DNA of 64,000 nucleotides, taken from assembly GCF_004349135.1 (NCBI RefSeq), contig NZ_SMFN01000003.1, forward strand, positions 124,001 to 188,000. The letters run 5' to 3'. Under the pieces are notes generated by a model that saw nothing but the letters and a program-made list of their open reading frames with translations, did not search any database and was not told the origin of the DNA. Each line of letters opens with the position of its first letter. Position 1 is the stretch's first letter. A program made the translations under genes and the position numbers. Positions 34,253 to 42,955 of this stretch are shown one piece after another. The DNA comes from Flavobacterium sandaracinum. Lineage in GTDB: Bacteria; Bacteroidota; Bacteroidia; Flavobacteriales; Flavobacteriaceae.

Positions 34253-36490
34253 ATGTCCAATCAGCGCTTGACCTTAATTTACATTTTGTTTTTTTTGGTT
34301 CTTGGTAACTATAAAACTATGGCTCAGTCTGAAATCATCATCGATAATAACTCGGAGGTAGTAAATACGATCCAATTCTTTAATGACAACGCAAAACCAG
34401 CTGCTATAATTTTAAAAAAATATTTAGATAAAAGCTTTTCTAATCCTTTTGTCATTCAAAGTTATGCAGATCATTCAGCCAAAAAAATTGCGCAAATACA
34501 TCTAGAAGTTACAAATTCAAAAAATATAAAAGATGAAAATAGTTTTAGCATAAAAAGCGATAACAACACTATCTTTTTGGCTGCAACCAATGAAAAACTA
34601 CTTCGTTATGCCGTTTATACTTTACTTGAAAATTGGGGTTTTAGAAAATTCACTGCAACAGACCTGTATATCCCCAAATTAAAAAGAATAGTTTTTCCAA
34701 AAAACACAACCCAACTACATACTCCTTCATTTGAATATCGAGTGATACTCTATCCAGATGCTTTTGATGAAGATTTTCGCGATTGGCATAAATTAGACTG
34801 GCATTTGGACGATTTCAGCACATGGGGACATTCCTTTCATACCATTTTGCCACCAAAAGAATATTTTAAAACAAATCCTGAATTTTTTGCTTTATATGAA
34901 GGGATAAGAAGACCCGAATCAATATGTATGACTAATGAAACTGCAGTAAAAAATGTCATAAAAAAAATAAACCAAATTATTTTGGATAATCCCAAAGCAT
35001 CATTCATTTCAGTCAGTCAAAATGACGATGCGGTTTATTGTGAATGTAGCAAATGCAAATCACTCAATGAAAATCATGGAGGACCACAAGGCTCGCTCTA
35101 TTTCTTTATGAATAAAATTGCAAAACATTTTCCTAAAACTAAAATTGTAACATTAGCATACCAGCACACTTACAAAGCACCGATAAATTTAAAAATAGAG
35201 CCTAACATTTACACTTTATTTTGCCCGATAGAATTGAATCGAGGAAAGTCAATCGTAAAAGATCCAACCAGCAAATCCTTTGTCAAAATAATGCAAGACT
35301 GGAGCAAAACGGCTTCTCATTTGTATTTATGGGATTATACCGTTCAATTTTCGAATTACTTATCCCCATTTCCAAACATTCATACTTTTTCTGATAATTA
35401 CAAACTATTCAAAAAAAACAATGTCAAAGGATTATTTGCACAAGGTTATGCAGATGTGCCTGGAGATTTTTCGGAATTAAGGCAATATCTTTTAGCCAAA
35501 TTATTATGGAATACTGAACTAGATATTGAAGCTAATACCGATGATTTTTTAAGAGGCTTTTATGGAAATGCAGCTACTTCTATTAAAGAATATTTAAATC
35601 TATTGTCCACAAACCAAGAAAATTCAAATCGCGCATTAGAGATTTACTCCGGACCAATCCAAAGTAGGAATACTTTTCTAACTCCAGAAGCGATGGATCG
35701 TTACGACCAACTATTAGATGAGGCTTCAATGGCAGTAAACGAAGATCCCATTTTATATTCCCGAATAAAAAAATTACGCCTTACATTAGAATATGCATTT
35801 TTTGAGCAATCTAAATTTTACGGCAAAGAACAACACGGTATGTTTAACGTCAATGAAAATGGCGATAAAGAAGTCAAACCTAGACTCAATGAAAGAGTAT
35901 CTAATTTTGCTGAAGCATGTAATGAATTCGGAATTTATGAACTGAGCGAAGAAGGATTAACTCCCGACCAATATTATAAAAACTGGCTCGAAATCACGAA
36001 AAACACCGCTACACATATTGGAGAAAATCTTGCAGTTAATTTACTTACACCACCATCAACAGAATATTCAGGGAAAGGAAGTGCTGGACTAGTTGATGGA
36101 ATAAATGGCCATAGAGATTACAATATTAATTGGATTGGTTGGTACGGAAACGATCCTGAAATTGAAATAATTACAAATAATTTAGATTTTAATCAAATAA
36201 AAATTCATTTTTTAGATAATCAAAGAAATTGGATTTTTCTCCCCCAAAAAATTACACTACTAGGATATAAAAATAAACAATGGAACTTGATAACTGAAAA
36301 AAAATTAGTAGCTTTAGCTGATATTTCCGAAGTACAAAGCAATGAAATTACTATCACAGATGATAGTTTTAGAAGGTTTGAAAAAATAAAATTAATAATA
36401 CAAAATCAAGAAAACTTACCGAGTTGGCGAAAACGAAAAAATAAAAAACCAATGGTAATGATTGATGAAATAGAACTTTACAACAAATAA
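34253..36490 (+). CDS. DUF4838 family secreted protein, possible polysaccharide-modifying enzyme
   Basis: A 745-aa protein with a signal peptide (MSNQRLTLIYILFFLVLGNY then KTMAQ). A small alpha/beta N-terminal domain (about 30-150), like those preceding alpha-glucuronidase or hexosaminidase barrels, leads to the DUF4838 barrel. Its marks are SVSQNDDAVYCECSKCKS (Cys263, 265, 268) and VTLAYQHTYKAP. The C-terminal 140 residues look like a carbohydrate-binding jelly roll of the F5/8 type C kind. It lies 3 bp after the YaiO gene. No enzyme activity is established for DUF4838 that I know of; the fold suggests glycoside cleavage, making it a possible counterpart of PgaB's hydrolase domain. Confidence 0.8.
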   Translation: MSNQRLTLIYILFFLVLGNYKTMAQSEIIIDNNSEVVNTIQFFNDNAKPAAIILKKYLDKSFSNPFVIQSYADHSAKKIAQIHLEVTNSKNIKDENSFSIKSDNNTIFLAATNEKLLRYAVYTLLENWGFRKFTATDLYIPKLKRIVFPKNTTQLHTPSFEYRVILYPDAFDEDFRDWHKLDWHLDDFSTWGHSFHTILPPKEYFKTNPEFFALYEGIRRPESICMTNETAVKNVIKKINQIILDNPKASFISVSQNDDAVYCECSKCKSLNENHGGPQGSLYFFMNKIAKHFPKTKIVTLAYQHTYKAPINLKIEPNIYTLFCPIELNRGKSIVKDPTSKSFVKIMQDWSKTASHLYLWDYTVQFSNYLSPFPNIHTFSDNYKLFKKNNVKGLFAQGYADVPGDFSELRQYLLAKLLWNTELDIEANTDDFLRGFYGNAATSIKEYLNLLSTNQENSNRALEIYSGPIQSRNTFLTPEAMDRYDQLLDEASMAVNEDPILYSRIKKLRLTLEYAFFEQSKFYGKEQHGMFNVNENGDKEVKPRLNERVSNFAEACNEFGIYELSEEGLTPDQYYKNWLEITKNTATHIGENLAVNLLTPPSTEYSGKGSAGLVDGINGHRDYNINWIGWYGNDPEIEIITNNLDFNQIKIHFLDNQRNWIFLPQKITLLGYKNKQWNLITEKKLVALADISEVQSNEITITDDSFRRFEKIKLIIQNQENLPSWRKRKNKKPMVMIDEIELYNK

Positions 36491-36500
36491 AATAGCTCCA

Positions 36501-36872
36501 ATGAACAGTGATAAAAAAATTCTAATTATTGAAGATGATGAGTTAATGATTAAAATCCTCACATTCATCTTAAATAAGGAAGGATATCAGTTGATCGTTA
36601 TTAGAGATGGTCTTAGTGCTACCGAACAATTAGGTACGATTCATCCCAACATGGTAATCACTGACCTACTTCTGCCCTACAAGTCTGGACTTGAAGTAAT
36701 TAGTCATGTTAAAGAAAATTTTGAAGCAATACCAATAATTGTTTTATCGGCGTTGGGCGAAGAAGAACATTCTGTGAGCGAAGCATTTAAGCTTGGTGCT
36801 GATGATTTCATTGCAAAGCCTTTTAATCCTAACGAATTAGTATTACGAGTAAAGCGATTATTACCGCACTAA
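36501..36872 (+). CDS. Stand-alone receiver-domain response regulator, cassette 2
   Basis: A 123-aa CheY-like receiver: acidic pair in IIEDDELM, phospho-Asp in ITDLLLP, Ser in VLSALGEEE, Lys in IAKPFNP. The tail FNPNELVLRVKRLLPH nearly repeats that of the cassette 1 receiver, suggesting the same binding surface or partner. It lies 10 bp after the DUF4838 gene and closes the operon, whereas the cassette 1 receiver opens its operon. No kinase is encoded nearby. An output by phosphorylation-dependent protein contact is inferred. Confidence 0.9.
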   Translation: MNSDKKILIIEDDELMIKILTFILNKEGYQLIVIRDGLSATEQLGTIHPNMVITDLLLPYKSGLEVISHVKENFEAIPIIVLSALGEEEHSVSEAFKLGADDFIAKPFNPNELVLRVKRLLPH

Positions 36873-36911
36873 TTGAAATGAAATACTATAAAACCCCTGA
36901 GCAATTTTGAT

Positions 36912-36943
36912 TTTGAGCATTACTTTCAAAAAGACTATCTTTG
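36912..36943 (+). promoter_or_regulatory. Promoter of the helicase gene
   Basis: TTTG at 36912-36915 and TATCTTTG at 36936-36943, 20 bp apart, match the Bacteroidota -33/-7 pattern. The -7 box ends 16 bp before the ATG at 36960. Confidence 0.65.
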
Positions 36944-36959
36944 CAAAAAATTTAAGCAA

Positions 36960-38312
36960 ATGACTACTTTTGAGCAATTCAATCTTCCTAAATCCGTACA
37001 AAAAGCGATAGACGATCTAGGATTTACAACACCTACTCCTATTCAGGAAAAAACTTTTTCTGTGATAATGTCAGGAAGAGATATGATGGGAATCGCTCAA
37101 ACGGGTACCGGTAAAACATTTGCTTACCTATTGCCTTTGCTAAAACTATATAAATTTACTCCGGGACATACTCCCAAAATAGTGATTCTGGTTCCTACAC
37201 GGGAGCTCGTAGTTCAAGTCGCAGAAGAAGTAGAGAAATTGACAAAATACATGTCGGTTCGAACGATTGGAATTTTTGGAGGTGTTAATATCAACACCCA
37301 AAAGACAGCCGTTTACAAAGGTTGCGATATTCTTGTAGGTACTCCAGGAAGAATAATGGATTTAACATTGGATAATGTGATTCGTTTTGAAGAAATGCAA
37401 AAGCTGGTAATCGATGAGTTTGATGAAATGCTAAATTTAGGTTTCCGTACTCAGCTTACATCAATTTTAGCCATGATGCCGAAAAAACGTCAAAACATTC
37501 TGTTTTCGGCAACGATGACAGATGAAGTAGATGCTATTTTGAACGACTATTTTGATTACCCTCAAGAAGTTACACTTTCTGCCTCAGGTACACCATTAGA
37601 GAATATCAAACAAACAGCCTATCAAGTTCCTAATTTTAATACCAAAATAAATCTTCTAAAACACCTATTGCAAAACAACGAGGACATGAGTCGTGTTTTA
37701 GTATTTGTGAATAATAAGAAGATTTCAGATATGGTTCATGAACGCATCGAGGAAGATTTCGAGGATCAATTTGGAGTAATCCACTCCAATAAATCTCAAA
37801 ATTATCGTTTGAGTACCATGGCTTCGTTCCAAGAAGGAAACTTGCGTGGTCTAATTACAACGGATATTATGGCAAGAGGTTTGGACATTTCCAATATTAC
37901 TCATGTTGTTAACTTTGAAATGCCCGAATTACCTGAATTGTATATGCACCGAATAGGTAGAACGGGTCGTGCCGATGCAAAAGGAACCGCAATAAACATG
38001 ATTGCTCCTCGCGAGGAGGAATATAAAGTAGAAATCGAAGTGCTAATGAATATGGAATTAGCCATCGAATCCTTTCCAGAAACAGTTGAAATTTCTTCAA
38101 AATTAATCGAACCTGAAAAAGACAGACAGCCGATTAAATTTATGATGAAAAAACAGAAACTAGACGGAGATGGCGCTTTTCAGGAAAAAAGTAAAAAGAA
38201 TAAAAAAGTCAATTTGGGTGGACCTGGTGTAACCAAGAAAAAAACGCACGGTTCTGTAAATAGAAACATGCTGAAAACAAGAGATAAAAAGAGAAAAGAC
38301 AAGAATAAATAG
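36960..38312 (+). CDS. DEAD-box-type RNA helicase with DEFD motif II
   Basis: A 450-aa SF2 helicase. The Q motif is FTTPTPIQ, motif I AQTGTGKT, Ia PTRELVVQ, motif III SAT, and motif VI HRIGRTGR. Motif II reads D152-E-F-D155 in VIDEFDEML instead of DEAD, keeping both metal-coordinating acids. A Lys/Arg-rich C-terminal tail (KKKTHGSVNRNMLKTRDKKR and beyond) probably binds RNA non-specifically. Such proteins unwind short RNA duplexes and act in ribosome assembly, mRNA turnover or cold adaptation. It has its own promoter and a shared terminator with the convergent lactonase gene. Confidence 0.93.
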   Translation: MTTFEQFNLPKSVQKAIDDLGFTTPTPIQEKTFSVIMSGRDMMGIAQTGTGKTFAYLLPLLKLYKFTPGHTPKIVILVPTRELVVQVAEEVEKLTKYMSVRTIGIFGGVNINTQKTAVYKGCDILVGTPGRIMDLTLDNVIRFEEMQKLVIDEFDEMLNLGFRTQLTSILAMMPKKRQNILFSATMTDEVDAILNDYFDYPQEVTLSASGTPLENIKQTAYQVPNFNTKINLLKHLLQNNEDMSRVLVFVNNKKISDMVHERIEEDFEDQFGVIHSNKSQNYRLSTMASFQEGNLRGLITTDIMARGLDISNITHVVNFEMPELPELYMHRIGRTGRADAKGTAINMIAPREEEYKVEIEVLMNMELAIESFPETVEISSKLIEPEKDRQPIKFMMKKQKLDGDGAFQEKSKKNKKVNLGGPGVTKKKTHGSVNRNMLKTRDKKRKDKNK

Positions 38313-38389
38313 AGATTGGTATTCCGTTTCTTCATGCTGCATTCTTTGTGACCATTGGAAACAAAAATAAAAAGAAGAATAAATAGTAT

Positions 38390-38430
38390 AAAAGGGTTGA
38401 AAAATAGAAATTATTTTTCAACCCTTTTTT
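38390..38430. terminator. Bidirectional terminator helicase / lactonase
   Basis: A 17-bp perfect stem (38390-38406 and 38412-38428) with a 5-nt loop, rich in A on the left and T on the right, ending CCCTTTTTT. Confidence 0.92.
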
Positions 38431-38444
38431 CTTGAATTATAAGC

Positions 38445-39557
38445 TTAACTTTTAGTAAAAACCAAGCAAACCGGCGAACATAAAGCAATCTTTTTACCAG
38501 TATCTGTTAGTGCTCCCGTCGTTTTATTTCTTTTAAAAATTACTACATCATTGGTATATTGATGTGCTACCAGAAGAAAATTCCCGGTTGGATCTATTGC
38601 AAAATTTCTAGGTCCTATTCCTAAAGTACTGGTTTGTCCTTTCAATAGTAACTTTCCGTTTTTTAGAATTTTAAAAATTGTAATGCTATTGGCTTCACCA
38701 CGATTAGAAGCATATAAAAACTTCCCGTCAGGCGAAATATGAATATCCGCAGAACTAAATGTTCCTTTAAAATCTTTAGCTAAAATAGTGGTTTCATCAA
38801 TCTTTGTTAATATTCCATTGGAGTAACTAAATACCGTTAAGGCACCATCGAGTTCTTGCAATAAATAGACAAATTTACCGTCTTTACTGAATGTCAAATG
38901 CCTGGGTCCACTACCCGATTGTACTGAAACACTATCTTTTAATTCTAAAACAGTTTGTTCATCATTAGGATTATAGGCATAGGAATAGACTTTGTCATTC
39001 CCTAAATCATTGGACAAAACAAACTTTTTATCCGGGGAAAAATGTACCATATGCACATGAGGACCTTCTTGTCTTTGCGAATTACTTCCTTTTCCATAAT
39101 GCTGAATTACTTGCTTGGCTGCCCCAAGACTTCCATCATTATTTTTACTAAAAACAGAAATATTTCCGCCAGAATAATTGGCAACAATTACATTTTTATT
39201 ATCATTTATAATATAACAAGGATCAGCACCCTTAGAGCTTTGCTTGTTGATAAAGTCTAATTTTCCGCTTGATGGATTAAAACTAAAAGCGCTTACTGTA
39301 CTTTCATTTCCAAATTCATTTACGGAATACACAAAATTATTATCTTTTGAAACCGACAAATAACTTGGATTTATAACCTTTTCAGTAGTACTTTTAAAAC
39401 TGAAATTTCCTGTGTTTGAATCAAAATCATACACATAAATTCCTTTACTGTCGCAACTTTGAGTGTAAGTTCCTATCAGCAAATTAAATTTATTTTTTTG
39501 TGCTTGAGCACTCGAAAAAATAAAAATTAAAAGAACTACAGCAAACGGATTTTTCAT
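38445..39557 (-). CDS. Secreted lactonase-family seven-bladed beta-propeller protein
   Basis: A 370-aa protein with a signal peptide (MKNPFAVVLLIFIFSSAQAQ). The body is a repeated propeller of the Pgl/lactonase family; blade motifs include NLLIGTYTQSCDSKGIYVYDF, GPHVHMVHFSPDKKFVLSNDLG, SGPRHLTFSKDGKFVYLLQEL and IGPRNFAIDPTGNFLLVAHQ. The family includes bacterial 6-phosphogluconolactonase, but a secreted form is unlikely to serve the pentose phosphate pathway and may act on other lactones. The substrate is unknown. It is a single gene with its promoter facing the BatA-domain gene. Confidence 0.85.
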   Translation of the reverse strand: MKNPFAVVLLIFIFSSAQAQKNKFNLLIGTYTQSCDSKGIYVYDFDSNTGNFSFKSTTEKVINPSYLSVSKDNNFVYSVNEFGNESTVSAFSFNPSSGKLDFINKQSSKGADPCYIINDNKNVIVANYSGGNISVFSKNNDGSLGAAKQVIQHYGKGSNSQRQEGPHVHMVHFSPDKKFVLSNDLGNDKVYSYAYNPNDEQTVLELKDSVSVQSGSGPRHLTFSKDGKFVYLLQELDGALTVFSYSNGILTKIDETTILAKDFKGTFSSADIHISPDGKFLYASNRGEANSITIFKILKNGKLLLKGQTSTLGIGPRNFAIDPTGNFLLVAHQYTNDVVIFKRNKTTGALTDTGKKIALCSPVCLVFTKS

Positions 39558-39669
39558 ATTTTTAGATTTTATTTAAAAGCTAAAATACATATTATATTCA
39601 TAATGAATGTCAATTGTTTATTCCTTTGAAAAATTAGGACAACTTCATCTAAAACTGTCAACAAATTTG

Positions 39670-39677
39670 TATTTTTG
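39670..39677 (+). promoter_or_regulatory. Promoter -7 element of the BatA-domain gene
   Basis: TATTTTTG matches TANNTTTG, 62 bp before the ATG at 39740. The upstream element is not clear. Confidence 0.4.
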
Positions 39678-39739
39678 AATCAGAAAATTCAATGAATCCC
39701 GTTGAAAATAAAATCTAGTGAAGTAAACTCAACCTCAGA

Positions 39740-41668
39740 ATGCATTTTAAACATCCCGAAATTTTATACTTTCTGTTCTTGTTGATTGTTCCAGTTTTGG
39801 TTCATTTATTTCAATTACGCCGTTTCAAAAAAGAATATTTTACCAATGTTCGTTTCTTAAAAGCACTTTCAATCCAAACCAGAAAAAGCTCCAAAATCAA
39901 GAAATGGTTGCTACTCGGCTGTCGTTTATTGCTATTAACTTGTATTATTTTAGCATTTGCGCAACCTTTTTTTGAGTCAAAAGACAGCAAAAATGCCAAC
40001 AATGAATTGTATATTATTTTAGATAATTCTTTTAGTATGCAAGCCAAAGGTAAAAAAGGGGAATTGCTAAAGAGAGCTATTCAAGAATTACTTGAAGAAA
40101 CTCCTGAGAATGTAAATTTTTCGTTGATTACCAATTCTGAAAACTATTGGAATACTGATATAAAGACGATTCGCTCTACATTACAAAATCTAAAATACAG
40201 CGCCACTCCGTTCCAATTAGACAATATAATGGCCAAAATAAAAGCACATAAATCAGCTTTTAAAAAAGATATCGTTGTCATTACCGATGCCGTAGGTCTT
40301 GATCAAAAACAATTAAAAAATAGTGACGCAACTGATTCTCCTTTATTTATAATTCCAAAAGCAGAACAGAAAAACAATGTTTCTATTGACAGCGTTTTTA
40401 TCAGTAAAACAGTAGAAAATTTCTATGAAATTAGTGTCCAAATATCCGGTTATGGAGATGACTTCAACCCGATTCCAATTTCTTTATACAATGAAAATAA
40501 GCTTATTGCCAAAACAATAGTAACTTTAGACAGTAAGAAAAAAACGCTCAATTTCACCATTCCAAAACAAGCTTTTCATGGCTATTTTTCGATAGTTGAC
40601 AATGGTTTAGCTTATGATAACACGTTGTATTTTAGTATTTCAAAAACCAAGAAAACTAATATCATCAGTATTGGAGAACCGGCAAAAAGCAACTTCCTTT
40701 CAAGAATTTACACCAGTAAAGAATTTAATTTTAACAATTATACTTTAAGCGCATTAGATTACAATAAACTGGAAGAACAAGATGCAATTGTTCTCAATGA
40801 ATTAGATGAAATTCCGCAGGCTTTGGCAACCACTTTGAAATCTTTTGTAGAAAAAGGCGGCAATGTAATTCTGATTCCTTCGGCAATAAGTTCCAGTACC
40901 AATATGAATTCATTTGTGTCAATTTTTGGAAACCTGAGATTCAATTCTTTAGAAAATAGAGAAAAGATGATTACGAAAATCAACTTCAATCATCCTATAT
41001 TCAATAACGTTTTTGAAAATAAAGTGACTAATTTTCAATATCCAAAAACAAAAAGTTCTTTTACTTTAACCAGTTCCAGTCCTGCTGCTTTATCGTATGA
41101 AGATCAAAGTGTTTTCTTGACTTCTATCGCCAATTCAGTTTCAGCAGTTGCCATTTTTGCAGCTCCTATAAACATCGAAAATTCAAATTTTCAGCAATCT
41201 CCATTAATAGTACCTACCTTTTACAAAATGGCGATGAACTATCAAAATAACGGCGTGAATGCTCTAATAATTGGAAATAACACTCCGCATTTGACGGAAG
41301 CCTCGCTAAATAAAGACGCTATTTTAACGGTAAAAGGATTAAATCAAGAATTTATTCCTATCCAACAAATCCTGAATAATAAAGTCAAAATGACTTTCGA
41401 TGATTATCCGGAACAAGCCGGAAATTTTAGTATTTACAATAAAAAAAAATGGATCGAAAACATAAGTTTCAATTACAATAGAACCGAGAGTGATTTGGCT
41501 AAAGCCAACCAAAGTATTTTTTCAGACTATAAAAAAATTGAATCCATACAATCGTTTTTTGATACACTACAAACTGACAGAAGTGATAATCAAATTTGGA
41601 AATGGTTTGTTATCTTTGCACTGTTATTTATTTTAACCGAAATGGCAATTATACGATTCGTAAAGTAA
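39740..41668 (+). CDS. BatA-domain membrane protein with VWA-like region
   Basis: A 642-aa protein. The N-terminus (MHFKHPEILYFLFLLIVPVL onward) is the BatA/aerotolerance N-terminal domain with two membrane helices (about 8-24 and 56-77). Next comes a VWA-like domain with the partial MIDAS motif ILDNSFSMQ (DxSxS-like: Asp, Ser, Ser), then a long periplasmic section with a DUF4159/GATase-like sandwich and a final membrane helix (about 620-638). These proteins occur across Bacteroidota, usually together with pseudo-dihydroorotase and small membrane genes as here. The role is unclear. The next gene starts 31 bp downstream on the same strand, indicating an operon. Confidence 0.85.
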   Translation: MHFKHPEILYFLFLLIVPVLVHLFQLRRFKKEYFTNVRFLKALSIQTRKSSKIKKWLLLGCRLLLLTCIILAFAQPFFESKDSKNANNELYIILDNSFSMQAKGKKGELLKRAIQELLEETPENVNFSLITNSENYWNTDIKTIRSTLQNLKYSATPFQLDNIMAKIKAHKSAFKKDIVVITDAVGLDQKQLKNSDATDSPLFIIPKAEQKNNVSIDSVFISKTVENFYEISVQISGYGDDFNPIPISLYNENKLIAKTIVTLDSKKKTLNFTIPKQAFHGYFSIVDNGLAYDNTLYFSISKTKKTNIISIGEPAKSNFLSRIYTSKEFNFNNYTLSALDYNKLEEQDAIVLNELDEIPQALATTLKSFVEKGGNVILIPSAISSSTNMNSFVSIFGNLRFNSLENREKMITKINFNHPIFNNVFENKVTNFQYPKTKSSFTLTSSSPAALSYEDQSVFLTSIANSVSAVAIFAAPINIENSNFQQSPLIVPTFYKMAMNYQNNGVNALIIGNNTPHLTEASLNKDAILTVKGLNQEFIPIQQILNNKVKMTFDDYPEQAGNFSIYNKKKWIENISFNYNRTESDLAKANQSIFSDYKKIESIQSFFDTLQTDRSDNQIWKWFVIFALLFILTEMAIIRFVK

Positions 41669-41699
41669 ATAACGAGGATCCAATACTTAAAAAATCAAT

Positions 41700-42953
41700 A
41701 TGAACTTAATCCTACGAAGCGCCAAAATTATCGATTCGAAAAGTCCTTTTCACAATAAGACTGTAGATATTTTAATTGTTGATGGTTTTATAAAAAAAAT
41801 TGGAACATCACTTCCAAATCCAGATAAAGCAGAAGAGATACAACTTGATAATTTACATGTTTCACAAGGCTGGTTTGACAGTAGCGTTTCTCTGGGGGAA
41901 CCTGGTTTTGAAGACCGAGAAACCATAGCAAATGGACTTACTGTAGCTGCCAAAAGTGGTTTTACGGCAATCGCATTACAACCCAACTCCTTCCCGATTA
42001 TTGACAATCAGTCCCAAGTAAATTTTGTGTTAAATAAAGCTTTAGGATGTGCAACCCAACTCTATCCTATTGGCGCATTGAGCAAAGAAAGTGCTGGTAA
42101 AGACATGGCTGAATTGTATGACATGAAAAAAGCGGGAGCAGTAGCTTTTGGAGATTATAATAAAAGTTTGGATAATGCTAATTTGCTAAAAATAGCCTTA
42201 CAATACGTTCAGGATTTTGATGGATTGATTCTGGCTTTTTCTCAAGACGAAAATATAAAAGGAAACGGAGTGGCAAATGAAGGTATTGTTTCTACCCGAT
42301 TAGGCTTGAAAGGGATTCCAAATCTCGCCGAAGAATTACAAATTGCTAGAAATTTATTTCTGTTAGAATATACTGGAGGAAAACTTCACATTCCTACAAT
42401 TTCGACTAAAAAATCAGTTCAATTAATCAAAGAAGCTAAAGCTAATGGACTAAATGTAACCTGCAGCGTTGCTGTACATCATTTAGTTTTAACCGATGAA
42501 AAATTAGAAGGTTTTGATACCAGATATAAAGTTTCACCGCCGCTTAGAACGGAGACGGATAGAAAAGCATTGTTAAAGGGGATAAAAGATGGAACGATTG
42601 ACGTGATTACCTCCGATCATAACCCAATGGACATTGAGCATAAAAAAATGGAATTTGATGGTGCTAAAAATGGAACCATTGGAATGGAAAGTGCTTTTGG
42701 CGCTTTGATGACTGTATTGCCATTAGAAATTGTAATTGAAAAATTGACGTCTGGAAAAACAACTTTTGGTATTGAAATAGAATCAATTAATGAAGGTTCG
42801 AAAGCAAATATCACTTTATTCAATCCTGAACCTAAAAGCATTTTTACAAAATCATCTATTTTATCTAAATCTAAAAACTCCGCTTTTCTAGGAACAGAAA
42901 TGAAAGGAAAAGTATATGGAATTGTGAATCAGGCAAAATTAATTTTAGCATAA
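41700..42953 (+). CDS. Dihydroorotase-like protein lacking metal ligands (probable pseudo-enzyme)
   Basis: A 417-aa amidohydrolase-fold protein clearly related to class I dihydroorotases (RYKVSPPLRTETDRKALLKG, GTIDVITSDHNPMD, GMESAFGAL). The metal-binding HxH of DxHxHxRxPG is replaced: the segment reads D60-SSVSLGEPG with Ser62 and Ser64 in place of both His and Gly66 for Arg. The later His is Thr233 in LHIPTIST, and the ligand region normally reading HxE is FSQDE. Only the Asp of SDH remains. Catalysis of carbamoyl-aspartate cyclisation is therefore unlikely. Such pDHO proteins can instead support aspartate transcarbamoylase assembly; that role here is inference. It lies between the BatA gene and a small membrane gene (2 bp downstream). 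Confidence 0.85.
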   Translation: MNLILRSAKIIDSKSPFHNKTVDILIVDGFIKKIGTSLPNPDKAEEIQLDNLHVSQGWFDSSVSLGEPGFEDRETIANGLTVAAKSGFTAIALQPNSFPIIDNQSQVNFVLNKALGCATQLYPIGALSKESAGKDMAELYDMKKAGAVAFGDYNKSLDNANLLKIALQYVQDFDGLILAFSQDENIKGNGVANEGIVSTRLGLKGIPNLAEELQIARNLFLLEYTGGKLHIPTISTKKSVQLIKEAKANGLNVTCSVAVHHLVLTDEKLEGFDTRYKVSPPLRTETDRKALLKGIKDGTIDVITSDHNPMDIEHKKMEFDGAKNGTIGMESAFGALMTVLPLEIVIEKLTSGKTTFGIEIESINEGSKANITLFNPEPKSIFTKSSILSKSKNSAFLGTEMKGKVYGIVNQAKLILA

Positions 42954-42955
42954 AA

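Noticed and set aside
38335-38385. Partial echo of the helicase 3' end (AAGAATAAATAG) after its stop codon
   Set aside because: Only about 12 bases match in a low-complexity A-rich context; not evidence of duplication.
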